Part shown: positions 41,929 to 49,248 of the stretch, piece after piece
Numbering within the stretch: position 1 is the stretch's first letter
Layout: every line of letters starts with the position of its first letter
Assembly (NCBI GenBank): GCA_905187815.1
Contig: CAJJJM010000011.1
Coordinates: forward strand, 1 to 49,308
Source of the DNA: an uncultured Methanomassiliicoccaceae archaeon
GTDB taxonomy: Archaea > Thermoplasmatota > Thermoplasmata > Methanomassiliicoccales > Methanomethylophilaceae
Reading direction: 5' to 3'
DNA: 49,308 nucleotides
Made by a program: the position numbers and the translations under genes
The notes under the pieces: model-generated
Told to the model about the DNA's origin: nothing
The model's input: the letters and a program-made list of their open reading frames with translations, nothing else
The model's database searches: none

Positions 41929-42129
41929 TCATCTCATCATCTTCGGCTTGATCCTCAGGAATCCCTTCCTGACGTTCCCCCTCTCGGGTTCGGGGATGCA
42001 ACACGACCTGGTGAGCAGTATCTCGTGATGCTCCATGTCCAGCGACGTCTTCATGAAGTCCCCCGACTCCTCCGAGGGGGACCGCCCCCAGGAGTTCGAA
42101 TCCATCAACGGCGTTACGGATACCGACAT
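41929..42129 (-). CDS. Possible small gene, 66 aa
   Basis: MSVSVTPLMDSNSWGRSPSEESGDFM... to ...KGFLRIKPKMMR. Codon third positions are strongly G/C and use AGG/AAG like the host genes. No family recognised. It would be divergent from the element operon beginning at 42354 and might be its left-flank gene. An upstream GTTTAAGG (42175-42185 complement) is a weak TATA candidate. Confidence 0.35.
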   Translation of the reverse strand: MSVSVTPLMDSNSWGRSPSEESGDFMKTSLDMEHHEILLTRSCCIPEPERGNVRKGFLRIKPKMMR

Positions 42130-42230
42130 CGTGTGTCCACCACTCGGAGGTGAGTGACCGAAAATCTACGAAATCCCTTAAACCCCTTACGAAAATCGAA
42201 ATTGTACCAAACTGTGAGAGCTTCTCTGAC

Positions 42231-42246
42231 GAATCGGCACCGATTC
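42231..42246. repeat. Inverted repeat in element leader, possible origin
   Basis: GAATCGG CA CCGATTC, 7-bp perfect arms with a 2-bp spacer. About 50 bp upstream GAAAATC occurs twice (42160-42200) and ACGAAA twice. The position before a Rep operon is where a double-strand origin or Rep-binding iterons are expected. Confidence 0.5.
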
Positions 42247-42353
42247 CGTCAATGTGAAGTCTGGGTAAAAAGAATGGCGAACAGGAGGGGCACATTGTTT
42301 TCAGGCCCCGATGTTCAATTTCATACATCTCTAAACGATGGGGGCGGTTTCCA

Positions 42354-42590
42354 TTGATAAGCCGCCGTATCGTCGATTTTATCCTTTTGGGTGAGAAGGG
42401 CTCCATCTCCGATGGATTTTCCACTGTTCAGATACTCAAGGACGGCGACAGTACGCAGGTCCAGGTGGACACCGAGCACAACAGGATTTCCGGCATTCTC
42501 CTGGATGCGTGGATTGATGAGATGGGCGATCTGTCTATCATTTTCCCGGAGGCTGAGGTAAAGTTTGTTGTCGAGGGGGTACCGGCATGA
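42354..42590 (+). CDS. Small element protein, 78 aa
   Basis: Begins at TTG 42354 (no other in-frame start nearby). MISRRIVDFILLGEKGSISDGFSTVQILKDGDSTQVQVDTEHNRISG... Beta-rich, acidic, without recognised family. TCTCTAAACG about 25 bp upstream could be a TATA element with a leaderless start. Its stop overlaps the next gene as ATGA, marking the first gene of the element operon. Confidence 0.6.
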   Translation: MISRRIVDFILLGEKGSISDGFSTVQILKDGDSTQVQVDTEHNRISGILLDAWIDEMGDLSIIFPEAEVKFVVEGVPA

Positions 42591-42805
42591 ACGGGTACGG
42601 ATCCCACTGCGAGGGATGCGAGTGCCTGTTCCTCGGGAAGTACGGTCCGTTCTGCTGTCGTGGTTCCGAGCCGACGCCAATCCTGTTCCTGAGGTCATGT
42701 CCGGCTGTCGAGGTGCGTTGCTTCCCGAAGGCCCCGCAGATCGTTCGCAAGGTCGTTCCCGTCAGGGTCCCCGAATCCCAGACGTTCCTGGAGGGATGGG
42801 CATGA
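42587..42805 (+). CDS. Cys-rich small protein, 72 aa
   Basis: Five Cys in the first 28 residues (HCEGCECLF, FCCRG) and two more in LRSCPAVEVRCF suggest a zinc-binding fold. Contains APQIVRKVVPVRVPE near the C-terminus. Overlaps both neighbours by ATGA. Function unknown; zinc-finger-like small proteins are common in archaeal plasmids and viruses. Confidence 0.65.
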   Translation: MNGYGSHCEGCECLFLGKYGPFCCRGSEPTPILFLRSCPAVEVRCFPKAPQIVRKVVPVRVPESQTFLEGWA

Positions 42806-43020
42806 CGTCGTGGATCGTGCACATCGTCTTCTCGAGGACTGAGGAGGTCGTTCTCTTCGAGTCGAAGGACGAGGCCAAGGGACTGATGGACAGAATCAGG
42901 ACGGGAATTGAGCGGAAGGCTCCGGTCATCGTCAAGGGGGACCTCAGCGAGGGTGTCTCCAAGGTAGTCCTCAACCCGGACCACATCGTCAAGGCATGGA
43001 TCGAGGAGGTGGCAGATTGA
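42802..43020 (+). CDS. Small protein, 72 aa
   Basis: MTSWIVHIVFSRTEEVVLFESKDEAKGLMDRIRTGI... a short alpha/beta protein. Residues FESKDEAKGLMDRIRTGIERKAPVIV suggest one helix and beta strands. Its stop overlaps the TTG start of the Rep gene as TTGA, and the GAGGAGGTGG in its 3' end is the ribosome-binding site for Rep. Not recognised. Confidence 0.65.
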   Translation: MTSWIVHIVFSRTEEVVLFESKDEAKGLMDRIRTGIERKAPVIVKGDLSEGVSKVVLNPDHIVKAWIEEVAD

Positions 43021-44966
43021 CCTCCGACATCTACGACTCCGAGGGGAACCGCATCGGAGTGATGACAGTCACCGGACCCATCTTCTCGATGTCCCCTGAG
43101 GATCTCGATGCTGTCAGGGAGGCCTCCAAGGCAGCGGAGGCTGCCCAGGTCGAGGAGCTCAGGAAGGCTTCCAGGGAGGGCAGGGAGCAGCGCATGGCGA
43201 GGCTCCTGGACATCGCCGAGATCCACCCCTCGATGATGATAGACCGCCTCGACCAGCTCACGTTCGAGGAGAGGAAGCTGATCCAGTACGCCCTCCAGGG
43301 CGGCGACTCTGTGAATTTGCCGTACGCGGTCTCCAACGTCCTGAAGACCAGGGAGAAGCAGGGACACAAGAGGCACGCAGTCGAGGTCGCCATTGACCGC
43401 GCGTCCCGTCGTTTATATAACAGAGGCCTCGCGACCGTCCAGAAGAAGGATGACGGGCTCGTTTGGGTCACCGTTTCGAGAGAGAGGCTGCTCGATGCCC
43501 TCCACCGCGAGCTCACGTCCTCGAGGTCCCCGGGCGAGCAGGACTTTAACTTGATGAAGGTACCATGCGAAATTCAAACTTCTGATTTCGGGGTCCCCGG
43601 GACGGTCACGAAGACGCTTCCGGGCAAGGTGTCCAGGGACCCGCTGGCCATGCCGAAGCGCTGCTCCTCGCAGCGTCTCCAGGCCTGCCGTCTCCTGACG
43701 GGAATCCGCACCCTCGAAAGGGCGGACAAGGCCGAGATCAACTATCTCTTCGAGGTGTACTCCGACGAGACCAATCAGAAGATCATCGCGTTGCTCGACG
43801 CCAGATCGGGGGAGGTCATCGGGTCCGAGTACAGCACCCGGTTCAACGATCTCGCGAAGGCCGCGAGGAACCTGAACCGGTTCGACTACGCCCTGGCCAA
43901 GAGCCTCCGCGACCATTACAAGGCTGTGTTCCTCACCCTCACCACGGATCCCAATCTCACCGACGAAGAGAGGGCCGCAAACAGGGAGAGGAGCCGCAGG
44001 TCCATCATGGCGAAGCTGTCGAACCCCGCACTCCCGCAGCACGTCCGCGCTTCGCTCCAGAAGGCCCTCTACAAGGTGGAGGGTCCGGACTACGAGATCG
44101 CCGACCTCGAGGCACGTGTGGCCTCCGGGACGCTGAAGGCGGGCGATGTGCAGGCGATGACCAACCGCATCGAGAAGCTGAAGCGTGACCGCGAGGAGGC
44201 GGAGAGGCTGAAGGCGCAGCTCGAGGACCCGTCTGTGGGCATCCGCACGAAGGAGCGCATCGTCCAGTCCCTGAAGAGGATGGGCAGGTGGGAGTACAGG
44301 CACGATCCCGACGGCTTCCAGAACCTCTGGGAGGCGGACCGCTCGTTCTCCCCGGCATGGAACCGCTTCATGTCATACCTCAAGAAGAAGAACAACGGGA
44401 AGCGCCCCCAGTACCTCGCGGCGTTCGAGTTCACCGAGTCTGGTCTGCTGCACATCCACGTCCTGATCTTCCTCGAGTACCTGCTGCCGAACGACCAGAT
44501 CTCTCTCGAGTGGAGGAGGTGCGGACAGGGGGAGATCACGTACATCTACGCCCTGAAGAACGTCTTCAACCCCCAGACCAAACAGCGCGAATGGCGCTGG
44601 AACTCGCACTCCAGGCCTACGGACGCCAAGGGCATGTCCGGCGGCGACTATCTCAAGAAGTACATCAAGAAGTGCGCCCTGGCCCTGATGGACTCCTACA
44701 CGTCCCCGGCGGACACCCATTCGATGTACTGGGCCCTGAACAAGAGGATGCACACCTGCTCCCGCAGCCTGATGGAGGGTTATGTGGAGGGTTCCCGTGT
44801 GAAGGTCGGTGAGGACGAGAAGAAGGACGAGTCTGCGTTCAGTCTGTTCAAGATCCTGACGCCGGATGAGGCCGAGGACGTGGTGGACAGGATGGTCTAT
44901 CACAGGATACGTCCGGGCTGGCAGAATCCGGAGGACCCGCCGGATCCGCAGGAGGTGGTGGCATGA
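43017..44966 (+). CDS. HUH-type replication initiator (Rep)
   Basis: 649 residues from TTG 43017, chosen by the TTGA overlap and strong GAGGAGG ribosome-binding site; no ATG lies close. Residues about 80-170 contain a winged-helix-like segment (VEVAIDRASRRLYNRGLATVQKK). The Rep domain has motif 1 AVFLTLTTDP (about 303), the metal-binding HUH motif LLHIHVLIF (about 478-486) and the catalytic motif GDYLKKYIKK with Tyr near 545. This order is that of rolling-circle initiators, which nick the origin and hold a 5' phosphotyrosine bond. A helical insert (about 340-430) separates motifs 1 and 2. Nearest known type cannot be fixed from sequence alone; archaeal plasmid or pleolipovirus-like Rep proteins are candidates. 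Confidence 0.85.
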   Translation: MTSDIYDSEGNRIGVMTVTGPIFSMSPEDLDAVREASKAAEAAQVEELRKASREGREQRMARLLDIAEIHPSMMIDRLDQLTFEERKLIQYALQGGDSVNLPYAVSNVLKTREKQGHKRHAVEVAIDRASRRLYNRGLATVQKKDDGLVWVTVSRERLLDALHRELTSSRSPGEQDFNLMKVPCEIQTSDFGVPGTVTKTLPGKVSRDPLAMPKRCSSQRLQACRLLTGIRTLERADKAEINYLFEVYSDETNQKIIALLDARSGEVIGSEYSTRFNDLAKAARNLNRFDYALAKSLRDHYKAVFLTLTTDPNLTDEERAANRERSRRSIMAKLSNPALPQHVRASLQKALYKVEGPDYEIADLEARVASGTLKAGDVQAMTNRIEKLKRDREEAERLKAQLEDPSVGIRTKERIVQSLKRMGRWEYRHDPDGFQNLWEADRSFSPAWNRFMSYLKKKNNGKRPQYLAAFEFTESGLLHIHVLIFLEYLLPNDQISLEWRRCGQGEITYIYALKNVFNPQTKQREWRWNSHSRPTDAKGMSGGDYLKKYIKKCALALMDSYTSPADTHSMYWALNKRMHTCSRSLMEGYVEGSRVKVGEDEKKDESAFSLFKILTPDEAEDVVDRMVYHRIRPGWQNPEDPPDPQEVVA

Positions 44967-45226
44967 CGTCGCCCGTGTCAATCGCCGCTTACCGCGCCAT
45001 CCCCAATCTCGAGGAGAGGCAGCGCAGGGTCCTGAACTGCATAGCGGCCTATCCGGATGTCAGCAGCAACGACATCTCGAGGATCGCCCGGATGGACGTC
45101 CGCAACGTCCGCTCGAGGGTGGGCGAGCTGCTGAAGGCGGGCGAGATCTACGTGTCCGGGGAGAAGGTCGACAGGATCACCGGGCACACGGTGAGGAAGT
45201 ACCGCGTCATGGAGGCGGAGGCATGA
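44963..45226 (+). CDS. Winged-helix DNA-binding protein, 87 aa
   Basis: LEERQRRVLNCIAAYPDVSSNDISRIARMDVRNVRSRVGELLKAGEIYVSGEKVD forms a compact winged helix of the MarR/IclR style. ATGA overlaps at both ends with Rep and the ASCH gene. A copy-number or transcriptional regulator of the element is the likely role. Confidence 0.8.
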   Translation: MTSPVSIAAYRAIPNLEERQRRVLNCIAAYPDVSSNDISRIARMDVRNVRSRVGELLKAGEIYVSGEKVDRITGHTVRKYRVMEAEA

Positions 45227-45702
45227 CCCAGATCACCGTGGACCAGGCCTATGCCAGGAAGCTGGCGGATTCGCTGCTCTCTGAGTTCGGGCTCCTCAAA
45301 GCCCAGAAGTATGCCCTCAACATGATGTGCTCCGTGCCGTCGGAGAGCCTCCGCAAGAGATGGTCGGAGGTCCTCAACCAGTTGAACGAGATCGCGCATC
45401 CGCTCAGGTTCCGTAACGACCTCCTCCCGATGGTGTTCTCCGGTACGAAGACTGTCACCACCCGTACGTCGGTGAAGGTCCAGGCCGGAGGAACGTTCTG
45501 GCTCTCGGACATGGGCACCGAGCGGAGGTTCGTCGTCTCGGAGGTGCACGAGGGGACGGTGTCCGAGATTGTGGACGGCTTCTGGAGGAGGGAGGGCTAC
45601 GCTGATCCGACGGCGTTCGCCATGGACCTCGCCCGGATCTATCCGGAGCTCAGATCGGACACCGTCGTGTACGCCCACGTCTTCAGGGAGGTGTCGGCAT
45701 GA
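45223..45702 (+). CDS. ASCH (PUA-like) domain protein
   Basis: 159 residues. The C-terminal two thirds match ASCH: LLPMVFSGTKTVTTRTSVKVQAGGTFWLSDMGTERRFVVSEVHEGTVSEIVDG, with Lys/Thr/Arg of the F-SGxKTxTxR motif. The N-terminal ~60 residues are helical and have no match I recognise. ASCH proteins bind or modify nucleic acids; some hydrolyse modified nucleosides and ASCH genes recur in phages and archaeal mobile elements. Overlaps both neighbours by 4 bp. Confidence 0.8.
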   Translation: MTQITVDQAYARKLADSLLSEFGLLKAQKYALNMMCSVPSESLRKRWSEVLNQLNEIAHPLRFRNDLLPMVFSGTKTVTTRTSVKVQAGGTFWLSDMGTERRFVVSEVHEGTVSEIVDGFWRREGYADPTAFAMDLARIYPELRSDTVVYAHVFREVSA

Positions 45703-46517
45703 TCTCCGATGTCCAGTCCTTCGTGGCGCTCCATCCGGGCCTCACCATGGGGGAGCTCTGCGATGCCGGATGTTCCCGCAACGAGGTCCGCAGGCTCAGG
45801 AGCATCGGCAGGATCGTGGACATGGGAGAGCTGGTCCACGGGTCCTGGATAAGCAGGTTCTATCCGTACGGTGCCCGCGGGAGGGACATAAGCTGCATGG
45901 AGGCGCTGGTGGACCTCGAGGCGAACCCGGAGCTCGTCAGGGTCATCGACACCGAGACCACGGGGACCTGCCCCGGAGAGGACCGGATAATCCAGCTCTC
46001 TGTCCTCGACGGGAACGGCGAAGAGCTGTTCGACTCCTACATCCATCCGTACGGAGTCTCCTCATGGCCTGATGCCCAGCGGATAAACGGGATCTCGCCG
46101 CGCATGGTCCGGGACTCGCCGTCGATGGCGGAGCTCCGTCCGAGAATCGAGAAGGTTCTCGAGGACGCAGTGCTGATCGTCGGCTACAACACGTACTTCG
46201 ACATCGAGTTCCTCAAGGCAGCGGGGGTCCGGATGCCGGAGGCGGATGTGTGCGACGTGATGGAGGAGTACGCGCCCATCGCCGGGGAGTGGGCGGACTG
46301 GGCGAACGGCGGACTGGGCGGATGGAGATGGCAGAAGCTAGTCAGATGCGCCGATCACTATGGATACCGCTTCCACGCCCACGACTTCCTCGAGGATGCG
46401 AGGGCCACCCTGTTCTGCTGCCGTCGCGTGGGCTGGGACCAGATCGACAACCGGACGTACGTCCAGATGAGGAACCCCCGACGATGCAGTACAATCTCGA
46501 GATGCAGCCCACCGTGA
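45699..46517 (+). CDS. DEDDh 3'-5' exonuclease with N-terminal HTH
   Basis: 272 residues. Residues about 1-60 look like a helix-turn-helix (LTMGELCDAGCSRNEVRRLRSIGRI). The DnaQ-like domain follows: Exo I DTETTG (about 84-89), Exo II GYNTYFDIEFL (about 163-173) and Exo III HDFLEDARAT with His/Asp near 229-235, so all DEDDh metal ligands are visible. It would degrade single-stranded DNA or RNA ends, or proofread replication. The last ~30 residues read oddly (RRCSTISRCSPP) and overlap the next gene by 34 bp. DnaQ-type genes in Rep operons are unusual in archaeal plasmids. Confidence 0.87.
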   Translation: MISDVQSFVALHPGLTMGELCDAGCSRNEVRRLRSIGRIVDMGELVHGSWISRFYPYGARGRDISCMEALVDLEANPELVRVIDTETTGTCPGEDRIIQLSVLDGNGEELFDSYIHPYGVSSWPDAQRINGISPRMVRDSPSMAELRPRIEKVLEDAVLIVGYNTYFDIEFLKAAGVRMPEADVCDVMEEYAPIAGEWADWANGGLGGWRWQKLVRCADHYGYRFHAHDFLEDARATLFCCRRVGWDQIDNRTYVQMRNPRRCSTISRCSPP

Positions 46518-46765
46518 CGGTCCGTCCAAAGAAGGGCCCCAGGGCACGCCAGTACGTGTTCCCTCCTGAGGTCATCGTGATGGTCGACTATCTCTCGATG
46601 ATCTCCGGGAGGCCGAAGCCCGAGGTCGTGGCCGATGCCATCCGGATCTTCACGATCCTCCAGAAGTACGTCCCGAAGCAAGAGCTCGACAGGGCCCTCG
46701 AGGAGAGGTCGGTCGAACCGCTGATGAAGGCGATGGAGAGGGTCCTCGGTGATGTGGGTACTTAA
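46484..46765 (+). CDS. Small basic protein, RHH/CopG-like candidate, 93 aa
   Basis: MQYNLEMQPTVTVRPKKGPRARQYVFPPEVIVMVDYLSMISGRPKPEVVADAIRIFTILQK... A strand followed by two helices starting at PPEVIVMVDYLSMISGRPKPEVVADAIR resembles ribbon-helix-helix regulators. A charged helical tail follows. ATG 46484 precedes the exonuclease stop by 34 bp; ATG 46502 is an alternative. Last gene of the element operon. Confidence 0.65.
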   Translation: MQYNLEMQPTVTVRPKKGPRARQYVFPPEVIVMVDYLSMISGRPKPEVVADAIRIFTILQKYVPKQELDRALEERSVEPLMKAMERVLGDVGT

Positions 46766-46780
46766 ACACCTTCCCATACT

Positions 46781-46809
46781 TTCCATTTTTTAGATTTTGG
46801 CCGTTTAAA
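46781..46809 (+). terminator. T-rich terminator and following TATA-like box
   Basis: TTCCATTTTTTAGATTTTGG (46781-46800) is a T-tract after the element operon. TTTAAA at 46804-46809 may be a promoter for the surface-protein gene 85 bp downstream. Confidence 0.5.
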
Positions 46810-46893
46810 GTCCGTCTCCGAGCATGTTTCAGCGGGTCCCGTCTCAGAAAGTCATGTCCAAGGTATCCTCCGCGGGACCCGTTGGTGAATTTC

Positions 46894-48381
46894 ATGAGTT
46901 CAACCGCAGTAGAATCCAAAACAAGGGTGACGGCGGCCATCATCATGGCCATGCTCGCCATCCTGGGGTCGGCTGTGGTTATGCTCGGGTCGGAATCCCA
47001 GGCCGCCATCGAGGGCGACTATGGGGAGGTCTACGAGATCGACCTCGCACCCGGATTCCAGTACACGTACACCCCGACATACCCGTCCGACCTCGAAGTC
47101 ACGACAACGATCCAGGAGTATGAGGAGGAGGGAATCACCGCCTCCATGTCCGACGGGACCCTCACGGTCACCGTCAACTCCGGCATAACCTCCGGTTACT
47201 ACGACATCATCCTGATGGCCACCACCGAAACCGGTGGCATCCACCAGGAGCTACCCATGCACATCAGGGTCAACATCGTCGAGGGACTGAGCGTCTCCGG
47301 ATCCATCAACAATCTGATCCTCGGCGCCAGCGTCGATTTCACACCCAACGCCAGCTCCGGCATGACCGAGCACATCGACTGGACCGTCAACGGCGAGCTC
47401 CCCGCGGGACTCGAGTGGGACGGCAGCAAGATCACCGGTACCCCGACCCAGGTCGGAACCAACAGCCTCTCCCTGACGGCCAACGCCGCAGGCGAGACCA
47501 AGAACCTCGACATCACATTCACCGTCTACAACGTCATCGTCAACGGAAGCGAGCAGAGCATCTTCTCCCATGGGAACACCGTCTCCACCACTCCCGTCTC
47601 CCAGACCGTCTCTAGCAACGCCGGGGACCTGAACGTCACATGGGCCGTCACAAACGGCACACTCCCCAGCGGATTCTCCATCGACCCCGCCACTGGTGTC
47701 ATCTCCGGATCCTCCACAGAGCTCCAGGAGACCACCGTGACCGTCACCGGTACCGACTCCGCCGGATCCGAGCAGACCGCCTCCTTCCAGGTCACCATCA
47801 GGTCCGAGCCCGAGCTCCAGATCTCCGGAGACAACTCCGTCACCACCTATCCCGGAGCGGATGACAGGACAGTGCAGCTCTCCGCCACTTCCGGCACCTC
47901 CGCCGTCACATGGTCCGTCACCGAGGCCACAGGTGTCAGCATCTCCCAGGCCGGTCTCCTGACCGTCACCGACGAGGTCAGCACCGGCTCTGTCACAGTC
48001 ACCGCGACCACCGCCTACGGCCAGTCCAAGACATACCAGGTCACCATCGTCTCCGAGTCCGTCCTCGACATCTCCGGAGACGCCAGCGTGTCCGCTATTG
48101 CAGGGACCCCCATGGAGTCCGCCTACACCGTCGGAATCGCCGGTGCCACATGGTCCGTCGACACCGCATCCGTCCCCGAGGGAGCCAATGTCAGCATCGA
48201 CTCCTCCACAGGAATCCTGACCCTGTCCGGATCCTCGCCCACCGACACTTTCACCGTGACCGTCAACGTCACCACCGCCTCTGGACAGAGCGACTCCATG
48301 GTCGTCACCTGTCAGATCGTTTCCCAGCTGATCTTCAACAACGACCCCAGCAACGGCGCAGCCGTGTGGGTCCTGGCCTGA
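46894..48381 (+). CDS. Secreted Ig-repeat surface protein (adhesin-like)
   Basis: 495 residues from ATG 46894 (a GTG at 46882 is in frame). N-terminal hydrophobic signal TAAIIMAMLAILGSAVVML (about 15-33). At least four Ig-like/He_PIG or cadherin-like repeats: EHIDWTVNGELPAGLEWDGSKITGTPTQVG, NVTWAVTNGTLPSGFSIDPATGVISGSS, then two more with SAVTWSVTEATGVSISQAGLLTV and ATWSVDTASVPEGANVSIDSSTGILTLSG. It ends ...PSNGAAVWVLA without a C-terminal anchor, so it may be released or associate otherwise. It probably works with the next gene, whose start follows by 15 bp. Confidence 0.85.
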   Translation: MSSTAVESKTRVTAAIIMAMLAILGSAVVMLGSESQAAIEGDYGEVYEIDLAPGFQYTYTPTYPSDLEVTTTIQEYEEEGITASMSDGTLTVTVNSGITSGYYDIILMATTETGGIHQELPMHIRVNIVEGLSVSGSINNLILGASVDFTPNASSGMTEHIDWTVNGELPAGLEWDGSKITGTPTQVGTNSLSLTANAAGETKNLDITFTVYNVIVNGSEQSIFSHGNTVSTTPVSQTVSSNAGDLNVTWAVTNGTLPSGFSIDPATGVISGSSTELQETTVTVTGTDSAGSEQTASFQVTIRSEPELQISGDNSVTTYPGADDRTVQLSATSGTSAVTWSVTEATGVSISQAGLLTVTDEVSTGSVTVTATTAYGQSKTYQVTIVSESVLDISGDASVSAIAGTPMESAYTVGIAGATWSVDTASVPEGANVSIDSSTGILTLSGSSPTDTFTVTVNVTTASGQSDSMVVTCQIVSQLIFNNDPSNGAAVWVLA

Positions 48382-48396
48382 GTGAGGTGAGAAGGG

Positions 48397-48648
48397 ATGA
48401 ACTCAAAGTCCATCGCTGTGCTGGCGGTGGCCATGGCGGTCCTCGTGGCCGTCATGTCTTTCTCCATGCCGACGGATGCAGCGGACGAGCCCGAGTACGA
48501 TTCTGATCTCGGGGTCATGTACGGTTACACGATGCAGTTCGTGTTCACCGGATCAGATGCCGCATCCGTCACATGGGACTTCGGGGACGGCTCCGAGCCC
48601 GTGACCGCATGGAACCCCCAGCACACATACGAGGAGACGGGCGTCTAC
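48397..48648 (+). pseudogene. PKD-domain surface protein, N-terminal part (joined to foreign sequence)
   Basis: Signal peptide SIAVLAVAMAVLVAVMSFSM followed by PTDAADEPEYDSDLGVMYGYTMQFVFTG and a PKD domain (VTWDFGDGSEPVTAWNPQHTYEETG), ~84 residues. GAGGTGAG lies just upstream of ATG 48397. A normal PKD domain would continue YTVTLT... Here the frame runs on into IMP dehydrogenase. The true 3' end of the gene is not in this window. Confidence 0.8.
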
Positions 48649-48651
48649 ATC
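48628..48651. other. Chimeric joint between archaeal PKD gene and bacterial guaB
   Basis: Residues YEETGVY are expected at this point in both parents: PKD repeats read HTYEETG and bacterial IMP dehydrogenases read EETG[VI]Y[VI]P[VI]CSDGG. Codon use changes immediately after. The shared short identity is the likely joining site. Confidence 0.7.
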
Positions 48652-49095
48652 CCGGTCTGCTCCGATGGCGGTATCGTCCACGATTACCACATGACGCTGG
48701 CCCTCGCGATGGGCGCCTACTTCCTGATGCTCGGCCGCTACTTCTCGCGCTTCGACGAGAGCCCGACGGACAAGGTCAAGGTCAACGGCACGTACTACAA
48801 GGAGTACTGGGGCGAAGGCTCGAACCGCGCCCGCAACTGGCAGCGCTACGACCTCGGCGGCGCGCGCAAGCTCTCCTTCGAGGAAGGCGGTGACTCCTAC
48901 GTCCCGTACGCCGGTCCGCTCAAGGACAACGTCAACATCACGCTGGCCAAGATCCGCTCGACGATGTGCAACTGCGGCGCACTGACGCTGCCGGAGTTGC
49001 GCGAGAAGGCGAAGATCACGCTCGTCTCGGCCACGAGCATTGTCGAGGGCGGCTCGCACGATGTCATCCTCAAGGACAAATTCGGCCGCAACTGA
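48649..49095 (+). CDS. guaB: IMP dehydrogenase, C-terminal part (bacterial)
   Basis: About 148 residues: PVCSDGGIVHDYHMTLALAMGAYFLMLGRYFSRFDESPT, KEYWGEGSNRARNWQRYD, then STMCNCGALTLPELREKAKITLVS and SIVEGGSHDVILKD, the C-terminal end of a bacterial GuaB that oxidises IMP to XMP. All nine arginines use CGC, whereas upstream genes favour AGG. It is followed by an intrinsic terminator and a sigma70-type promoter. N-terminal three quarters are missing. Confidence 0.85.
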   Translation: MPVCSDGGIVHDYHMTLALAMGAYFLMLGRYFSRFDESPTDKVKVNGTYYKEYWGEGSNRARNWQRYDLGGARKLSFEEGGDSYVPYAGPLKDNVNITLAKIRSTMCNCGALTLPELREKAKITLVSATSIVEGGSHDVILKDKFGRN

Positions 49096-49113
49096 CGGCT
49101 TCCTGTCATACGG

Positions 49114-49145
49114 CAGCCCGGAACTCGCTTCCGGGCTGTTTTTTT
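49114..49145 (+). terminator. Bacterial intrinsic terminator
   Basis: Perfect 10-bp stem CAGCCCGGAA / TTCCGGGCTG (49114-49123, 49129-49138), CTCGC loop, T7 tail. Its shape is unlike the archaeal T-tract terminators in the rest of the window. Confidence 0.9.
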
Positions 49146-49214
49146 GTCTCGGAACGGCGTTTGTCTCGAAACGGCGGAGGTTCATGACGAAACGGCGTAT
49201 TTTCATGACGCGGC
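49145..49214. repeat. Short interrupted direct repeats after guaB
   Basis: TGTCTCGGAACGGCG / TGTCTCGAAACGGCG (49145-49159, 49162-49176) and TTCATGACG twice (49181-49189, 49202-49210), with ACGGCG three times. They lie between the terminator and the promoter. Confidence 0.65.
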
Positions 49215-49220
49215 AGGATT

Positions 49221-49248
49221 TTGACTTTGGCAGGGCGAATGCTATAAT
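49221..49248 (+). promoter_or_regulatory. Bacterial sigma70-type promoter
   Basis: TTGACT at 49221-49226, 16-bp spacer, TATAAT at 49243-49248, with TGC just before it (extended -10). The gene it drives starts beyond the window. Confidence 0.75.

Larger units (their letters stand above)
41403..42153. other. Region without a confident gene
   Basis: About 750 bp. Several frames are open by chance because GC is high. The + frame from 41551 (after a TAG) and 41664 (after a TGA) reads in part like coding sequence (RMRWKFLASGTTTEATARRADCESALSD), and the minus-strand frame opposite is Ser/Thr/Pro-rich as typical of antisense shadow. I cannot assign a gene. Contains the 41471-41490 palindrome and, on the minus strand, a 66-residue ORF. 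Possibly decayed mobile-element DNA. Confidence 0.4.
42154..46765 (+). mobile_element. Candidate integrated plasmid/virus-like element with HUH Rep
   Basis: Eight same-strand genes (42354-46765), almost all linked by ATGA or TTGA overlaps: three small proteins, a HUH replication initiator, a winged-helix protein, an ASCH protein, a DEDDh exonuclease and a small basic protein. The operon is preceded by an AT-richer leader with repeats and followed by a T-rich terminator. No integrase, tRNA or clear flanking att repeat is visible, so the boundaries are approximate and integration versus misassembly of an episome is open. Confidence 0.6.

Noticed and set aside
41529..41937. Minus-strand frame reading ...DIRTSVGTRILSLDGRSSVP...
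   Set aside because: Looks like the antisense shadow pattern seen opposite true genes (Ser/Thr/Pro-rich); the opposite strand has in-frame TAG and TGA, so neither is convincing.
42090..42110. GTTCGAATCC resembling a tRNA T-loop
   Set aside because: The flanks do not form a T-arm stem and no anticodon or acceptor arms are nearby; the sequence is within a minus-strand reading frame.
41516..42424. Minus-strand open frame of 302 codons
   Set aside because: Arg/Pro/Ser-rich and incoherent; crosses several likely boundaries and overlaps the element promoter. Not supported as a gene.
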